In this document: piece after piece, positions 6,912-13,799 of the stretch | How the letters are laid out: every line of letters starts with the position of its first letter | Position numbering within the stretch: position 1 is the first letter of the stretch | Assembly: GCA_021776885.1 (NCBI GenBank) | Contig: JAJFFA010001018.1 | Coordinates: forward strand, 1-15,593 | Direction: 5' to 3' | DNA from: Planctomycetota bacterium | GTDB lineage: Bacteria; Planctomycetota; UBA1135; GCA-002686595 | Length of the DNA: 15,593 nucleotides | Notes under the pieces: model-generated | Told to the model about the DNA's origin: nothing | Database searches by the model: none | The model's input: only the letters and a program-made list of their open reading frames with translations | Made by a program: the position numbers and the translations under genes

Positions 6912-9755
6912 ATGCCCTCCCCGCTCCGACTCTTGCTCCTCGCCCTCGCCTCCCTGGTCGCCTGTGCCGGCGAGGAGAGCGCGCCTCCGGACGGCTCCCC
7001 CGGCGCCTCCGGCTCGACGGCCGCAGCCTTCAGCTTGCCCGACGTGATCGAGCTCGGGGCGCCCACGCGCCCCATCGAGCACCTCGAGACGGTGGAGGAC
7101 CTGTCGGAGGAGGTCGCCGATGCGCTGCTCGACTTCAGCGCCGAGCTGACGCGGCGCGACTTCGAGAAGGCCGGGAGCTGGATCGCCGACGACTTCGCGG
7201 GCCACGGCTGGGGCGCCCTGCCCGTGGCCGCGGAAGAGACCCTGCCCCTGGGCGCGACGCGCCTGCGCTTCGACACCTCGGCCGCGCCGATCCTCGGGCG
7301 GGACGCGTTCATGACCGAGCGCCAGGACCTGCTCGGCCCCTTCGCGCGGGTCGAGCTGGCCAAGTGGAAGGTCAAGCGTGCCGAGTTCGAGAGCGGCGCG
7401 CGGCCCTGGGGCGTCGTGCACCTGTTCGTGCACGTGATCGGCGAGTCCGGTCAGGGGCGCGAGGAGTGGAGCATCTGGGCCGACGCGCGGGTCGAGAAGC
7501 GCCGCGGTCGCTGGCAGCTCGTGCGCCTGGCCCTCGAGTCGGCCGCCGTGGCGCGCGTCGAGCGGCGCGCCTTCGTCGAGGTCGGCGGGGCGGCGGGGCT
7601 GGCGCACCTGGGGGTGCGCTTCGGCAAGCCCGGCAACACCGAGGACGCCTGGCAGGGAGCCGCGGCCGGGGACGTGGACGGCGACGGGGACTTCGACCTG
7701 TTCGTGCCCAGCGGGGCGCGCAACTTCCTCTACCTGGCCCAGCCGCACGGGGGCTTCGACGAGGTCGCGCAGGAGCGCGGCGTGGCCCTTCCCGCCGGGG
7801 GCACGGGCACGGTCTTCTTCGACTACGACAACGACGGCGACCAGGACCTGTTCGTGGCCCACCGCGCCCACGCCACCCCCGCCGCGGACGGGGGCGACGA
7901 GCGCTGGGAGGGCGAGACCCTGCACCTCTATGCCAACGACGGCCGCGGACAGTTCAGCGACGTCAGCGCCGCCCTGGGCCTGGATGTGCGCCGCTACGGC
8001 TTCTCGGTCAGCGTGCTCGACTACGACCAGGACGGCTGGCTCGACCTGTTCGTGGCCAGCTACGGCCGCGTGGGGAGCGAGCACAACAACTCCTGGATCG
8101 AGGCCACGAACGGCAAGCCCAACGCCCTCTTCCGCAACCTCGAGGGGCGCGGCTTCGAGGACGTGGCGCCGGCGCTGGGTATCGCCGGCACGAGCTGGTC
8201 CTACGCCTGCGCCGTGGCGGACTACGACGGGGACGGGGACAGCGACCTGTACGTGGCGAACGACTACGGCACGAACCGCCTGTGGCAGAACGAGGGCGGC
8301 ACGTTCCGCGACGTCGCCCCGGAACTGGGGGTGCAGGACCAGGGCAACGGCATGGGCGTCTCCTGGGGCGATCTGGACTCGGACGGGCGCCTGGACCTCT
8401 ACGTGTCGAACATGTCGTCGACCGCGGGCAAGCGCATCCTCGGACGCCTGAGCGAGAGCCTCGACCCCGAGCTCCACGCCCAGCTCTCGAAGGCCGCCGC
8501 CGGCAACACGGTCTTCCTCGCCGGCGACGGGGGCTTCGAGCGCCAGCCGGCCTCCGCCGGGGGCGTGGGGGCCAACTGGGCCTGGTCGGCGGCCCTCACC
8601 GACCTCGACCTCGACGGTGCGCTCGACGTCTTCTGCGTCAACGGCTTCGTGACGGGGGACCTGCCCCAGGACACATGAAGCACCTACTGGCGCCACGTGG
8701 TGGCGTCCTCGGTGGGGGCTCGGGCCCAGGGTCAGGACGAGGATCCGAAGGAGTTTCGTGTGCAGGAGGTGGGCAGCAGCTCCTACGTCGGGCGGCACTC
8801 GCTGCAGATGTTCGAGGAGGGCCGCTCGTTCAGCGGCAACGAGCGCTTCTGTCTGTTCCTCGGTGGGGGCGACGGCAGCTTCCAGGAGCTGTCCGCCCTC
8901 GGCGGCGCCGACTCGAACCTCGACGGCCGCGCCCTCGTGGCCTGCGACTTCGACGACGACGGGGACACCGACCTGTTCGTCCACGCGATGCAGCGCGAGC
9001 GCCACCTCCTGTTCCGCAACGACCTCGGGGGCGCCTTCGTCAAGCTGCGCCTGCGCGCCACCCGCGGCCAGTACGAGGCCATCGGCGCCACGGTGGTCGT
9101 CGACGCCGGTCGCCCCGTGGCCCAGGTCCTGTCCCGCGGCGCGGGCTTCGAGTCGTGCCAGGCCCCCGAGCTCGTCTTCGGGCTGGGGCAGGCAAGCGAG
9201 GCGCGGGTCGAGGTGCGCTGGCCGGGGGGGGCGCGGGAGGACTTCGGCAGCCTGGCCGCCGGGGCGCGCGCGCTCTTGGTCGAAGGCACGGGCGCGCCCC
9301 AGAGCTTCGAGGCCCGCACCCGGCCCCTGCCCGATCCCCTTCCGGACGGCCTGCGCGTGCGCATCGGCGAGGCCCTGCCCGAGCTGACCCTGCTCGACGC
9401 TGCGGGGCAGCCGGCGCGCTTCCGCGCCACGGAGACGGAGGGCCCGCTGCTGGTCAACTTCTGGGCCACCTACTGCGCGCCCTGCGTCGGCGAGCTGCCC
9501 GCCCTGGCGCGCATCGACGCCGCCGGGGAGCGCCGCGTCGTGCTCTTCAGCGTCGACGCACCGGGGGACCGCGAGCGCGGCGCCGCCCTGCTCGCCGAGC
9601 GCGCGCCCGGCGTGGAGGCCTACTACCTGGCCGAGGGCGGCCGCGGGCTCGACGGCTGGGTCGACCTCCTGCGCTTGCCGATCCCGACCTCCCTCGAGGT
9701 CGACGCCCAGGGCGTCGTCAGCGGAGTGGTGCGCGGCGTGGTCGAAGAGCAGTAG
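6912..9755 (+). CDS. CRTAC1 lipoprotein fused to a TlpA-like thioredoxin domain, with one in-frame TGA (possible selenoprotein)
   Basis: Read through the single TGA at codon 589 (8676-8678), the frame gives 947 residues. Residues 1-18 are a lipoprotein signal with lipobox LVAC (Cys18). Residues about 50-215 look NTF2/SnoaL-like. Residues about 250-585 carry six calcium loops (for example FDYDNDGDQDLFV and ADYDGDGDSDLYV). After the TGA come family-typical YWRHVVASS, a seventh loop (DFDDDGDTDLF, about 678-688), an ASPIC/UnbV domain (about 705-790, ending FGLG then VEVRWPGG) and a thioredoxin fold (about 820-947) with WATYCAPC, whose CxxC cysteines are 855 and 858. Conventional reading stops at 8678 and loses both C-terminal domains. 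The TGA is recoded as selenocysteine, a nonsense mutation, or an error; the frame does not shift. The ATG at 6912 is preferred to one at 6846 because it begins the signal peptide. Inference: surface-anchored, redox-active calcium-binding protein. Confidence 0.72.
8676..8707 (+). other. in-frame TGA with SECIS-like hairpin (candidate selenocysteine site)
   Basis: TGA at 8676-8678 follows codons for LPQDT and precedes STYWRHVV in the same frame. Bases 8689-8696 (GGCGCCAC) pair with 8700-8707 (GTGGCGTC), eight pairs including one G-U, closing a GTG loop at 8697-8699. Eighteen bases separate the TGA from the loop. Family knowledge: bacterial SECIS hairpins lie directly after the UGA, with the apical loop roughly 16-37 bases away and a G early in a short loop; in E. 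coli fdhF a loop G and U contact SelB. The element fits these rules. Caution: the hairpin also encodes WRHVVA, which looks family-conserved, so GC-rich codon choice alone could create it. No sel genes lie in this window. Confidence 0.4.
8697..9755 (+). CDS. alternative reading: C-terminal half (FG-GAP, ASPIC/UnbV, thioredoxin) translated separately
   Basis: If the TGA at 8676 is a true stop, this 352-residue stretch is what a gene caller would report, starting at GTG 8697 or at a later ATG such as 8809. It would have a calcium loop (about residues 83-93), the ASPIC/UnbV domain (110-195) and the TlpA/ResA-like thioredoxin domain (225-352; WATYCAPC with Cys260 and Cys263). Against an independent gene: it begins in the middle of an FG-GAP propeller, it has no signal peptide although the domains are extracytoplasmic, and no Shine-Dalgarno precedes GTG 8697. 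It is better taken as the continuation of the gene that starts at 6912. The 3' end overlaps the convergent AraC-type gene by 38 bases. Confidence 0.35.
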   Translation: MVASSVGARAQGQDEDPKEFRVQEVGSSSYVGRHSLQMFEEGRSFSGNERFCLFLGGGDGSFQELSALGGADSNLDGRALVACDFDDDGDTDLFVHAMQRERHLLFRNDLGGAFVKLRLRATRGQYEAIGATVVVDAGRPVAQVLSRGAGFESCQAPELVFGLGQASEARVEVRWPGGAREDFGSLAAGARALLVEGTGAPQSFEARTRPLPDPLPDGLRVRIGEALPELTLLDAAGQPARFRATETEGPLLVNFWATYCAPCVGELPALARIDAAGERRVVLFSVDAPGDRERGAALLAERAPGVEAYYLAEGGRGLDGWVDLLRLPIPTSLEVDAQGVVSGVVRGVVEEQ

Positions 9756-10599
9756 GGCGCTCGCGCGCGGGCCGCCGCGCGATCTGGCGTGCGGCCTCGC
9801 TCGGCGTCAGGCCGAACTCGGCGCGGAAGCGCGCCGCGAAGTGGGACGGGCTCGAGAAGCCCAGCTCGCGGGCCAGGCTCGACAGCCGCACCCCGGGTCG
9901 CGCGATGTGCTCCAGGGAAGCGCACAGGCGTAGGTGGCGCAGGTAGCTCGAGAGGGTGCGCCCCGTCGCGGCCTTGAAGACGACACACAGGTGCGAGGGG
10001 GTCAGGCCGACCGCGTGGGCGAGGCGCGGCAGCTGCAGCGGCTCGGCGCGGTGCTCGAGCAGGTATTCGATCGCGTCGTGGGCCAGGCGCCGCGCCCGTC
10101 CGCCCCGCGCAGGGTGCGCAGGCACGCCGTCGCGCAGGGCGCCGGCCAGTGGCTGCAGCAGCTCGAGGGCCTGGGCTTCGACGGCGGCGGGGGGAGCCTC
10201 GCTGCGGGGGTGCACCAGCCGTCGAACGGCGAGCCACGTCGGGCCGTCGAGGGCGGCGTTCCAGCGCGCCGTGCTCCACAGCTCTTCGAGCTCGCCGAGG
10301 TGTTCCTCGAGGGTCGCGCGCTCGAACCAGATCCAGTCCGAGACCTCCCCCGCGGGACCCAGGCGCTCGCGCCGGTACTCACAGTCGGGCCGGGCCAGGA
10401 GCACCCGCCCCGGATGGGCCACGCTGTGCGTGCGCCCGGGCACCTGGATCCGGAACGGCTGGCGCGGAAAGCTGAGAGCGACCACGGGCCCGGTATACGC
10501 ACGGGCACCCCACTCGGGGTCGTCGGCGCTCACCCACGACGTCCCGAAGGCCACTCGCGGCGAAGCGAAGTCCATGCGCACGCGCTTCATCGAGCCCAT
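9718..10599 (-). CDS. AraC-family transcriptional regulator
   Basis: Seen: 293 residues from the ATG at 10599. The N-terminal part (about 10-110) reads as a cupin-like sensor region, for example FRIQVPGRTHSVAHPGRVLL with WIWFERATLEEH following. The C-terminal part (about 170-275) is a two-helix-turn-helix AraC/XylS DNA-binding domain: LPRLAHAVGLTPSHLCVVFK for the first unit and LSSLARELGFSSPSHFAARF followed by FGLTPSEA for the second, which is the family signature. Size is normal for the family. Start choice: GGAGG lies 9 bases before 10599; a second ATG at 10590 would be leaderless behind a TACGAT box, and a third is at 10575. The gene is divergent from the secreted propeller protein at 10715 across 115 bases, so it probably regulates that gene and/or itself. 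The ligand is unknown. Confidence 0.92.
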   Translation of the reverse strand: MGSMKRVRMDFASPRVAFGTSWVSADDPEWGARAYTGPVVALSFPRQPFRIQVPGRTHSVAHPGRVLLARPDCEYRRERLGPAGEVSDWIWFERATLEEHLGELEELWSTARWNAALDGPTWLAVRRLVHPRSEAPPAAVEAQALELLQPLAGALRDGVPAHPARGGRARRLAHDAIEYLLEHRAEPLQLPRLAHAVGLTPSHLCVVFKAATGRTLSSYLRHLRLCASLEHIARPGVRLSSLARELGFSSPSHFAARFRAEFGLTPSEAARQIARRPARERPTALRPRRAPLR

Positions 10600-10607
10600 C
10601 GTACGGC

Positions 10608-10614
10608 GCCTCCG
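10608..10614 (-). promoter_or_regulatory. ribosome binding site of the AraC-type gene
   Basis: On the minus strand GCGGAGG lies 9 bases before the ATG at 10599. It is one of only two clear Shine-Dalgarno sequences in the window and favours 10599 over the alternative starts at 10590 and 10575. Confidence 0.45.
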
Positions 10615-10635
10615 CGCAGGCTGCCCTGTCACCGG

Positions 10636-10668
10636 GTTTCGATTCGTGCGCGCGCCGTTTCCGTGTCG
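10636..10668 (+). promoter_or_regulatory. candidate operator: GTTTC direct repeat with 21-base phasing
   Basis: GTTTC occurs at 10636-10640 and again at 10657-10661, exactly 21 bases apart, with partly similar flanks (GTTTCGATTCGTG and GTTTCCGTGTCGC). Family knowledge: AraC-type proteins often bind direct half-sites spaced about two helical turns apart, next to the -35 box of the promoter they activate. Here the second copy lies 17 bases before the TAGGTT box of the 10715 gene. The core repeat is only five bases, so chance is quite possible. Confidence 0.25.
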
Positions 10669-10680
10669 CCCTGGACGCAC

Positions 10681-10686
10681 TAGGTT
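10681..10686 (+). promoter_or_regulatory. candidate -10 box TAGGTT
   Basis: TAGGTT in the context GCACTAGGTT ends 28 bases before the ATG at 10715. TTTCCG (10658-10663) lies 17 bases upstream, the correct spacing for a -35 box but a weak match. A poor -35 overlapping a possible activator site would fit AraC-dependent activation. Confidence 0.3.
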
Positions 10687-10714
10687 CAGCTCTCCGCAAT
10701 CCGAGCACGAGCCC

Positions 10715-12133
10715 ATGAAGCGCTTCCTCACCCAGTGCGCCCTCTGCGCCCTCGCCTGTCTGACCACGGCCCTGCCCTGCGCGGCTGGGGCCGGCGATCT
10801 CGAGCCCCTGATCGGCGTCTGGAACGTCGAGGGCCGCAGCAAGCTGGCGGACCTCTCGTGGCAGCCCCTCGCGACCCAGGTCACGTTCACGCCCTGGAAC
10901 GGCGCCCACTGTCGCGGTGTGCGCCAGCGCTTCGGCACGCAGGACGCGCAGGGCCCCGAGCGCTCGCTCCTGTTCCTGTTCGACGAGGAGAGCGCGACCT
11001 GGGCCGTGGTCGGCCTCGGCCTCGACGAGCGCAACTACTTCGCGGCGCCCTTCGAGGTGCGCGGGGAGCCGGGCGCCCTGGTCTTTCGCGAGGTGGCCCA
11101 GGTCGACGCGTCGGGGCCGCACCGGCAGCGCGCGCGCTACGAGGGGCTGAGCGAGTATGAGTGGCGCTTCCGCCTCGAGCGCTCCTACGACGAGGGCGCG
11201 AACTGGATCCTGATCCAGGAGCTGCGGGCCGAGCGCACCGACGGCGAGGCCGAGCCCGAGTCGCCCCTGGAGCCCGGGGGCGCGGCCGAGGCGCTGCGGG
11301 TCAGCACCTTGCTCGACGGCTTCGGCGGCTCGCGCGCCCTGGCGGCGGACGACGCGGGGCACGTCTTCGTCGCGGCGCGCCAGGGTGGCGGCGACGACCC
11401 GCCCATCTTGCGCGTCGCGCCCGACGGCTCGAGCGAGGTCTTCGCCACGGGCCTGCGCCCGGCGGGGCTCGCCTGGTGGCAGGGCTGGCTCTACGTCCAC
11501 GCCCAAGACGTCCAGGGCGGGCGGGTCGTGCGCATCGATCAGGACGGCGAACTCGAGGTGTTGGGGCCGGCCCGCGGCGACTCCCTGGCGCTGGACGGCG
11601 AGGGCAACGCGTACACGATCGATGGGGGACGCGTGCAGCGACTGACCCCCGCGGGTGAGGCCAGCACCTGGATCGACTCGCCGCAGCTCGACGGCGCCCT
11701 GGCCAGCGCCTTCGACCCCGCGGGCGGAGTGCTCTACGTCGGGGTCTGGAGCTCGGGCGAGGTGTTCGCCACCCGCGCGGACGGCAGCCTCGAGCGCGTG
11801 GGAGGAACGGACACGATGGCGGGTGGCTCGCTGGCCTGGATGGACTTCGGCGCAGGCGCCCTGTGGCTGACCTGCTTCAACGCGAACCAGGTCTGGCGCC
11901 TCGTGCCTGGAGCCGAGGCCACACGGGTCGCAGGCTGCGGCTTCCCCGGGGGGCGCGACGGCAGCGGCGGCGCAGCGCACTTCTGCTCGCCGAACGGTGT
12001 GGCCCTCGCCCCGCGGCAGGGCCTCTTGTGGGTGGCGGAGCTGCTCCCCGGACCCGAGGGTCCCTTCGCTCTCGGTCGTCTGCGCAAGATCGAGCTGGGG
12101 CCCCTCGCCCACGCCCCTGAGCCCCCACGCTGA
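10715..12133 (+). CDS. secreted two-domain protein: DUF1579/lipocalin-like domain plus NHL/SMP-30-type beta-propeller
   Basis: Seen: 472 residues. Residues 1-26 are a Sec signal peptide (MKRFLTQC, hydrophobic core, cleavage after about AAGA). Residues about 28-180 form a beta-rich domain starting LEPLIGVWNVEG, resembling DUF1579-type lipocalin-like domains. Residues about 195-472 are repeats of propeller type, for example ALAADDAGHVFVA, LALDGEGNAYTID and, near the end, FCSPNGVALAP followed by LLWVAE, which is NHL/SMP-30-like. No catalytic residues can be assigned. Family knowledge: such propellers include gluconolactonases and streptogramin lyase relatives, but many are binding scaffolds. The start is set by the signal peptide; the open frame extends upstream to 9956 only as antisense of the regulator gene. 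No Shine-Dalgarno is visible. Divergent from the AraC-type regulator, its likely controller. A strong hairpin follows the stop. Confidence 0.87.
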   Translation: MKRFLTQCALCALACLTTALPCAAGAGDLEPLIGVWNVEGRSKLADLSWQPLATQVTFTPWNGAHCRGVRQRFGTQDAQGPERSLLFLFDEESATWAVVGLGLDERNYFAAPFEVRGEPGALVFREVAQVDASGPHRQRARYEGLSEYEWRFRLERSYDEGANWILIQELRAERTDGEAEPESPLEPGGAAEALRVSTLLDGFGGSRALAADDAGHVFVAARQGGGDDPPILRVAPDGSSEVFATGLRPAGLAWWQGWLYVHAQDVQGGRVVRIDQDGELEVLGPARGDSLALDGEGNAYTIDGGRVQRLTPAGEASTWIDSPQLDGALASAFDPAGGVLYVGVWSSGEVFATRADGSLERVGGTDTMAGGSLAWMDFGAGALWLTCFNANQVWRLVPGAEATRVAGCGFPGGRDGSGGAAHFCSPNGVALAPRQGLLWVAELLPGPEGPFALGRLRKIELGPLAHAPEPPR

Positions 12134-12161
12134 ACGCGATCCCGCGCAGTGCTCAGCTCGA

Positions 12162-12216
12162 GCCGGGGCCGCGCTGGGTGCGACTTCCCTGACGCACGCC
12201 CGCTGCGGGCCCCGGC
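12162..12216 (+). terminator. large GC-rich hairpin after the propeller gene
   Basis: GCCGGGGCC (12162-12170) pairs perfectly with GGCCCCGGC (12208-12216), a 9-bp stem of G-C pairs only. Inside it GGGTGCG (12176-12182) pairs with CGCAC/CC (12193-12200) with one bulged G at 12198, around a 10-base loop. It starts 28 bases after the stop at 12133, so termination is the simplest role. There is no U-tract. A second hairpin follows at 12219-12234 (GGCGCG, loop CGAT, CGCGCC). Confidence 0.45.
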
Positions 12217-12241
12217 CCGGCGCGCGATCGCGCCAATGTGC

Positions 12242-12247
12242 TAGCGT
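12242..12247 (+). promoter_or_regulatory. candidate -10 box TAGCGT
   Basis: TAGCGT in the context GTGCTAGCGT ends 40 bases before the ATG at 12288. The predicted leader would contain a small hairpin, CGGGC-TTC-GCCCG (12248-12260). No -35 box is recognisable; that position is occupied by the hairpin at 12219-12234. Confidence 0.25.
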
Positions 12248-12273
12248 CGGGCTTCGCCCGTCGCAACCCGAAC

Positions 12274-12277
12274 GAGG
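12274..12277 (+). promoter_or_regulatory. ribosome binding site GAGG
   Basis: GAGG lies 10 bases before the ATG at 12288 and supports that start, which also places the twin-arginine signal at the very N-terminus. Most other genes in this window lack such a site. Confidence 0.4.
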
Positions 12278-12287
12278 TCCCGGCGCC

Positions 12288-13793
12288 ATGAGAGTTCGCT
12301 CGACCCGCAGGCAGTTTCTGGTCACCGTCGGCGCCGCACTGGAGCTCGCGGCCGTGGCGGGGGCAGCACCCCGCGGCGCGCGGCGCCTCTTCTGGGACGA
12401 CGCCGCCGGGCGCCTGGGCCTGGGACGCTTCGAGGCCCTGGCCGGACTCCTGCTCGAGTCCGAGCCCGAGGAGGTCTTGCCGCGGGTCGCGCGCGAGCTG
12501 CGCGAAGGGCTGCCCCTGTCCGACCTGGTGGCCGCCACGGCCCTGGTCAATGCGCGCGCCCTCGGAGGCTCGAACTACAACGGCTTCCACGCCCTGATGG
12601 CGCTGATGCCGAGCTACGAGATGGCGCTGCAGGGCTCCGGGCCCGACGCGGTCTTGCCCGTGCTGAAGGTGGTGCAGCGCAACCTGCGCTTCATCGCGCA
12701 GGCCGGCATGCGCGAGCGCGACACCCTGGCGCCGGTGCGCCCGGCGCAGGTTCCCGGCGACCTCCTGCGGCAGGTGCGCAGTGGGGACCTGGATGCCGCC
12801 CACGCCAGCCTCAGCGCGCGGCTCGAGGGTCCCCTGATCGAGGCCTACGAGGAGCTGCAGGAGCTGGTGCGGCAGGAGGCGGACGTGCACCGCGTGGTCC
12901 TCTCGTGGCGCGCCTTCGATCTCCTGCGCCTGGCGGGGGAGGAGCACGCCGCAACGCTCCTGCGCCAGGAGCTCCTGTACTGCGCCAACGCGGATGCCGG
13001 ACGCGAGGGGCCCGACGCGCAGCTGGTGGCCCTGGTGCCCACGCTGCTCGAGCGCCACGGTCTGGCCGGGCGCGAGCGCGGGAAGCGCGTGGCGGACGAC
13101 GCCTGGATCGCCGAGCTGGCCGCTGTCGTGTTCGAATCCGAGCGCGCGCAGGCCGCCGATGCCGTGGCCCGGGGTCTGGCCCAGGGCTTCGACGCGGCCG
13201 ACGTGTGCCGCGCCCTGGCGCTCTGCACCGCGCGCATCGTGCAGCAGGATCCCGGACGCGGCAGCGACTCGCCGGGCCTCCCTGTGGGCAGCGTGCACGG
13301 CGCCAACTACGGGGTGCACTCCTCGGACGCGGCGAACGCCTGGCGCCACATCGCCGGGGTCGGGAGCGCGCGCCACGCCCACGCCACGCTGATCGCCGCG
13401 GCGTACCACACCGCGGTGCAGCCCGGGAACCTCTTGCCCGAGGCCTTCGACGCGCAGCTCGAGCCCCCGACCGAGGCCGACGCGGGGCGCCTGCTGGCAC
13501 GCATCGAGGGCAGCCTGCGCGAGGGCGACGCGGCCGCGGCCGGCGCCCACGCGCGACGCTACACGGACCTGGGCCACGCGCCCCAGGCCCTGCTCGACCT
13601 GGCCTTCGCGGCCATGCTCGAGCAGGACGGTGCCCTGCACGCGGAGAAGTACCTGCGCACGGTGCAGGAGGAGCACGCCCTGGCCCGTCCGCGCCACGGC
13701 GGCGCGCAGCTCGTGGCCCTGATCCGCGTCGCGGCCAGCGGCGCGCCCTTCGCCTCGGACGACCTGCAGCGCGCGCGGGCGGCCCTGGGCTGA
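12288..13793 (+). CDS. TAT-exported helical protein of unknown function with a histidine cluster
   Basis: Seen: 501 residues. A twin-arginine signal, TRRQFLV at 6-12, is followed by a hydrophobic Ala/Val/Leu stretch and a likely cleavage near residue 27. The mature part is predominantly helical and rich in Ala, Leu, Arg and Glu. A motif GGSNYNGFHALMALMPSYEM spans 93-112. A histidine cluster lies at 337, 344, 354, 363, 365 and 374 (SVHGANYGVH, NAWRHI, RHAHATL, AYHTAV). I do not recognise the family. Family knowledge: TAT substrates are exported folded, often with a cofactor. Inference: the histidines plus His101 could bind a metal or haem; a questin-oxidase-like or other His-rich helical fold is conceivable but unproved. 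GAGG 10 bases before the ATG supports the start. It ends 6 bases from the stop of the convergent DUF1552 gene, leaving no room for a separate terminator. Confidence 0.85.
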   Translation: MRVRSTRRQFLVTVGAALELAAVAGAAPRGARRLFWDDAAGRLGLGRFEALAGLLLESEPEEVLPRVARELREGLPLSDLVAATALVNARALGGSNYNGFHALMALMPSYEMALQGSGPDAVLPVLKVVQRNLRFIAQAGMRERDTLAPVRPAQVPGDLLRQVRSGDLDAAHASLSARLEGPLIEAYEELQELVRQEADVHRVVLSWRAFDLLRLAGEEHAATLLRQELLYCANADAGREGPDAQLVALVPTLLERHGLAGRERGKRVADDAWIAELAAVVFESERAQAADAVARGLAQGFDAADVCRALALCTARIVQQDPGRGSDSPGLPVGSVHGANYGVHSSDAANAWRHIAGVGSARHAHATLIAAAYHTAVQPGNLLPEAFDAQLEPPTEADAGRLLARIEGSLREGDAAAAGAHARRYTDLGHAPQALLDLAFAAMLEQDGALHAEKYLRTVQEEHALARPRHGGAQLVALIRVAASGAPFASDDLQRARAALG

Positions 13794-13799
13794 GGCGCG

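Noticed and set aside
5826..9005. 1059-codon open frame on the minus strand
   Set aside because: Antisense of the end of the peptidase gene, its terminator and most of the CRTAC1 gene; it crosses the intergenic region and shows no recognisable domain.
7364..9946. 860-codon plus-strand frame running past the TGA at 8676
   Set aside because: It is in another frame and is Arg-rich with no domain matches, so it does not rescue the interrupted gene; a frameshift explanation is not needed, since both halves are already in one frame.
9956..10714. In-frame N-terminal extension of the secreted propeller protein
   Set aside because: The extension is antisense to the AraC-type gene and would bury the signal peptide that begins at 10715.
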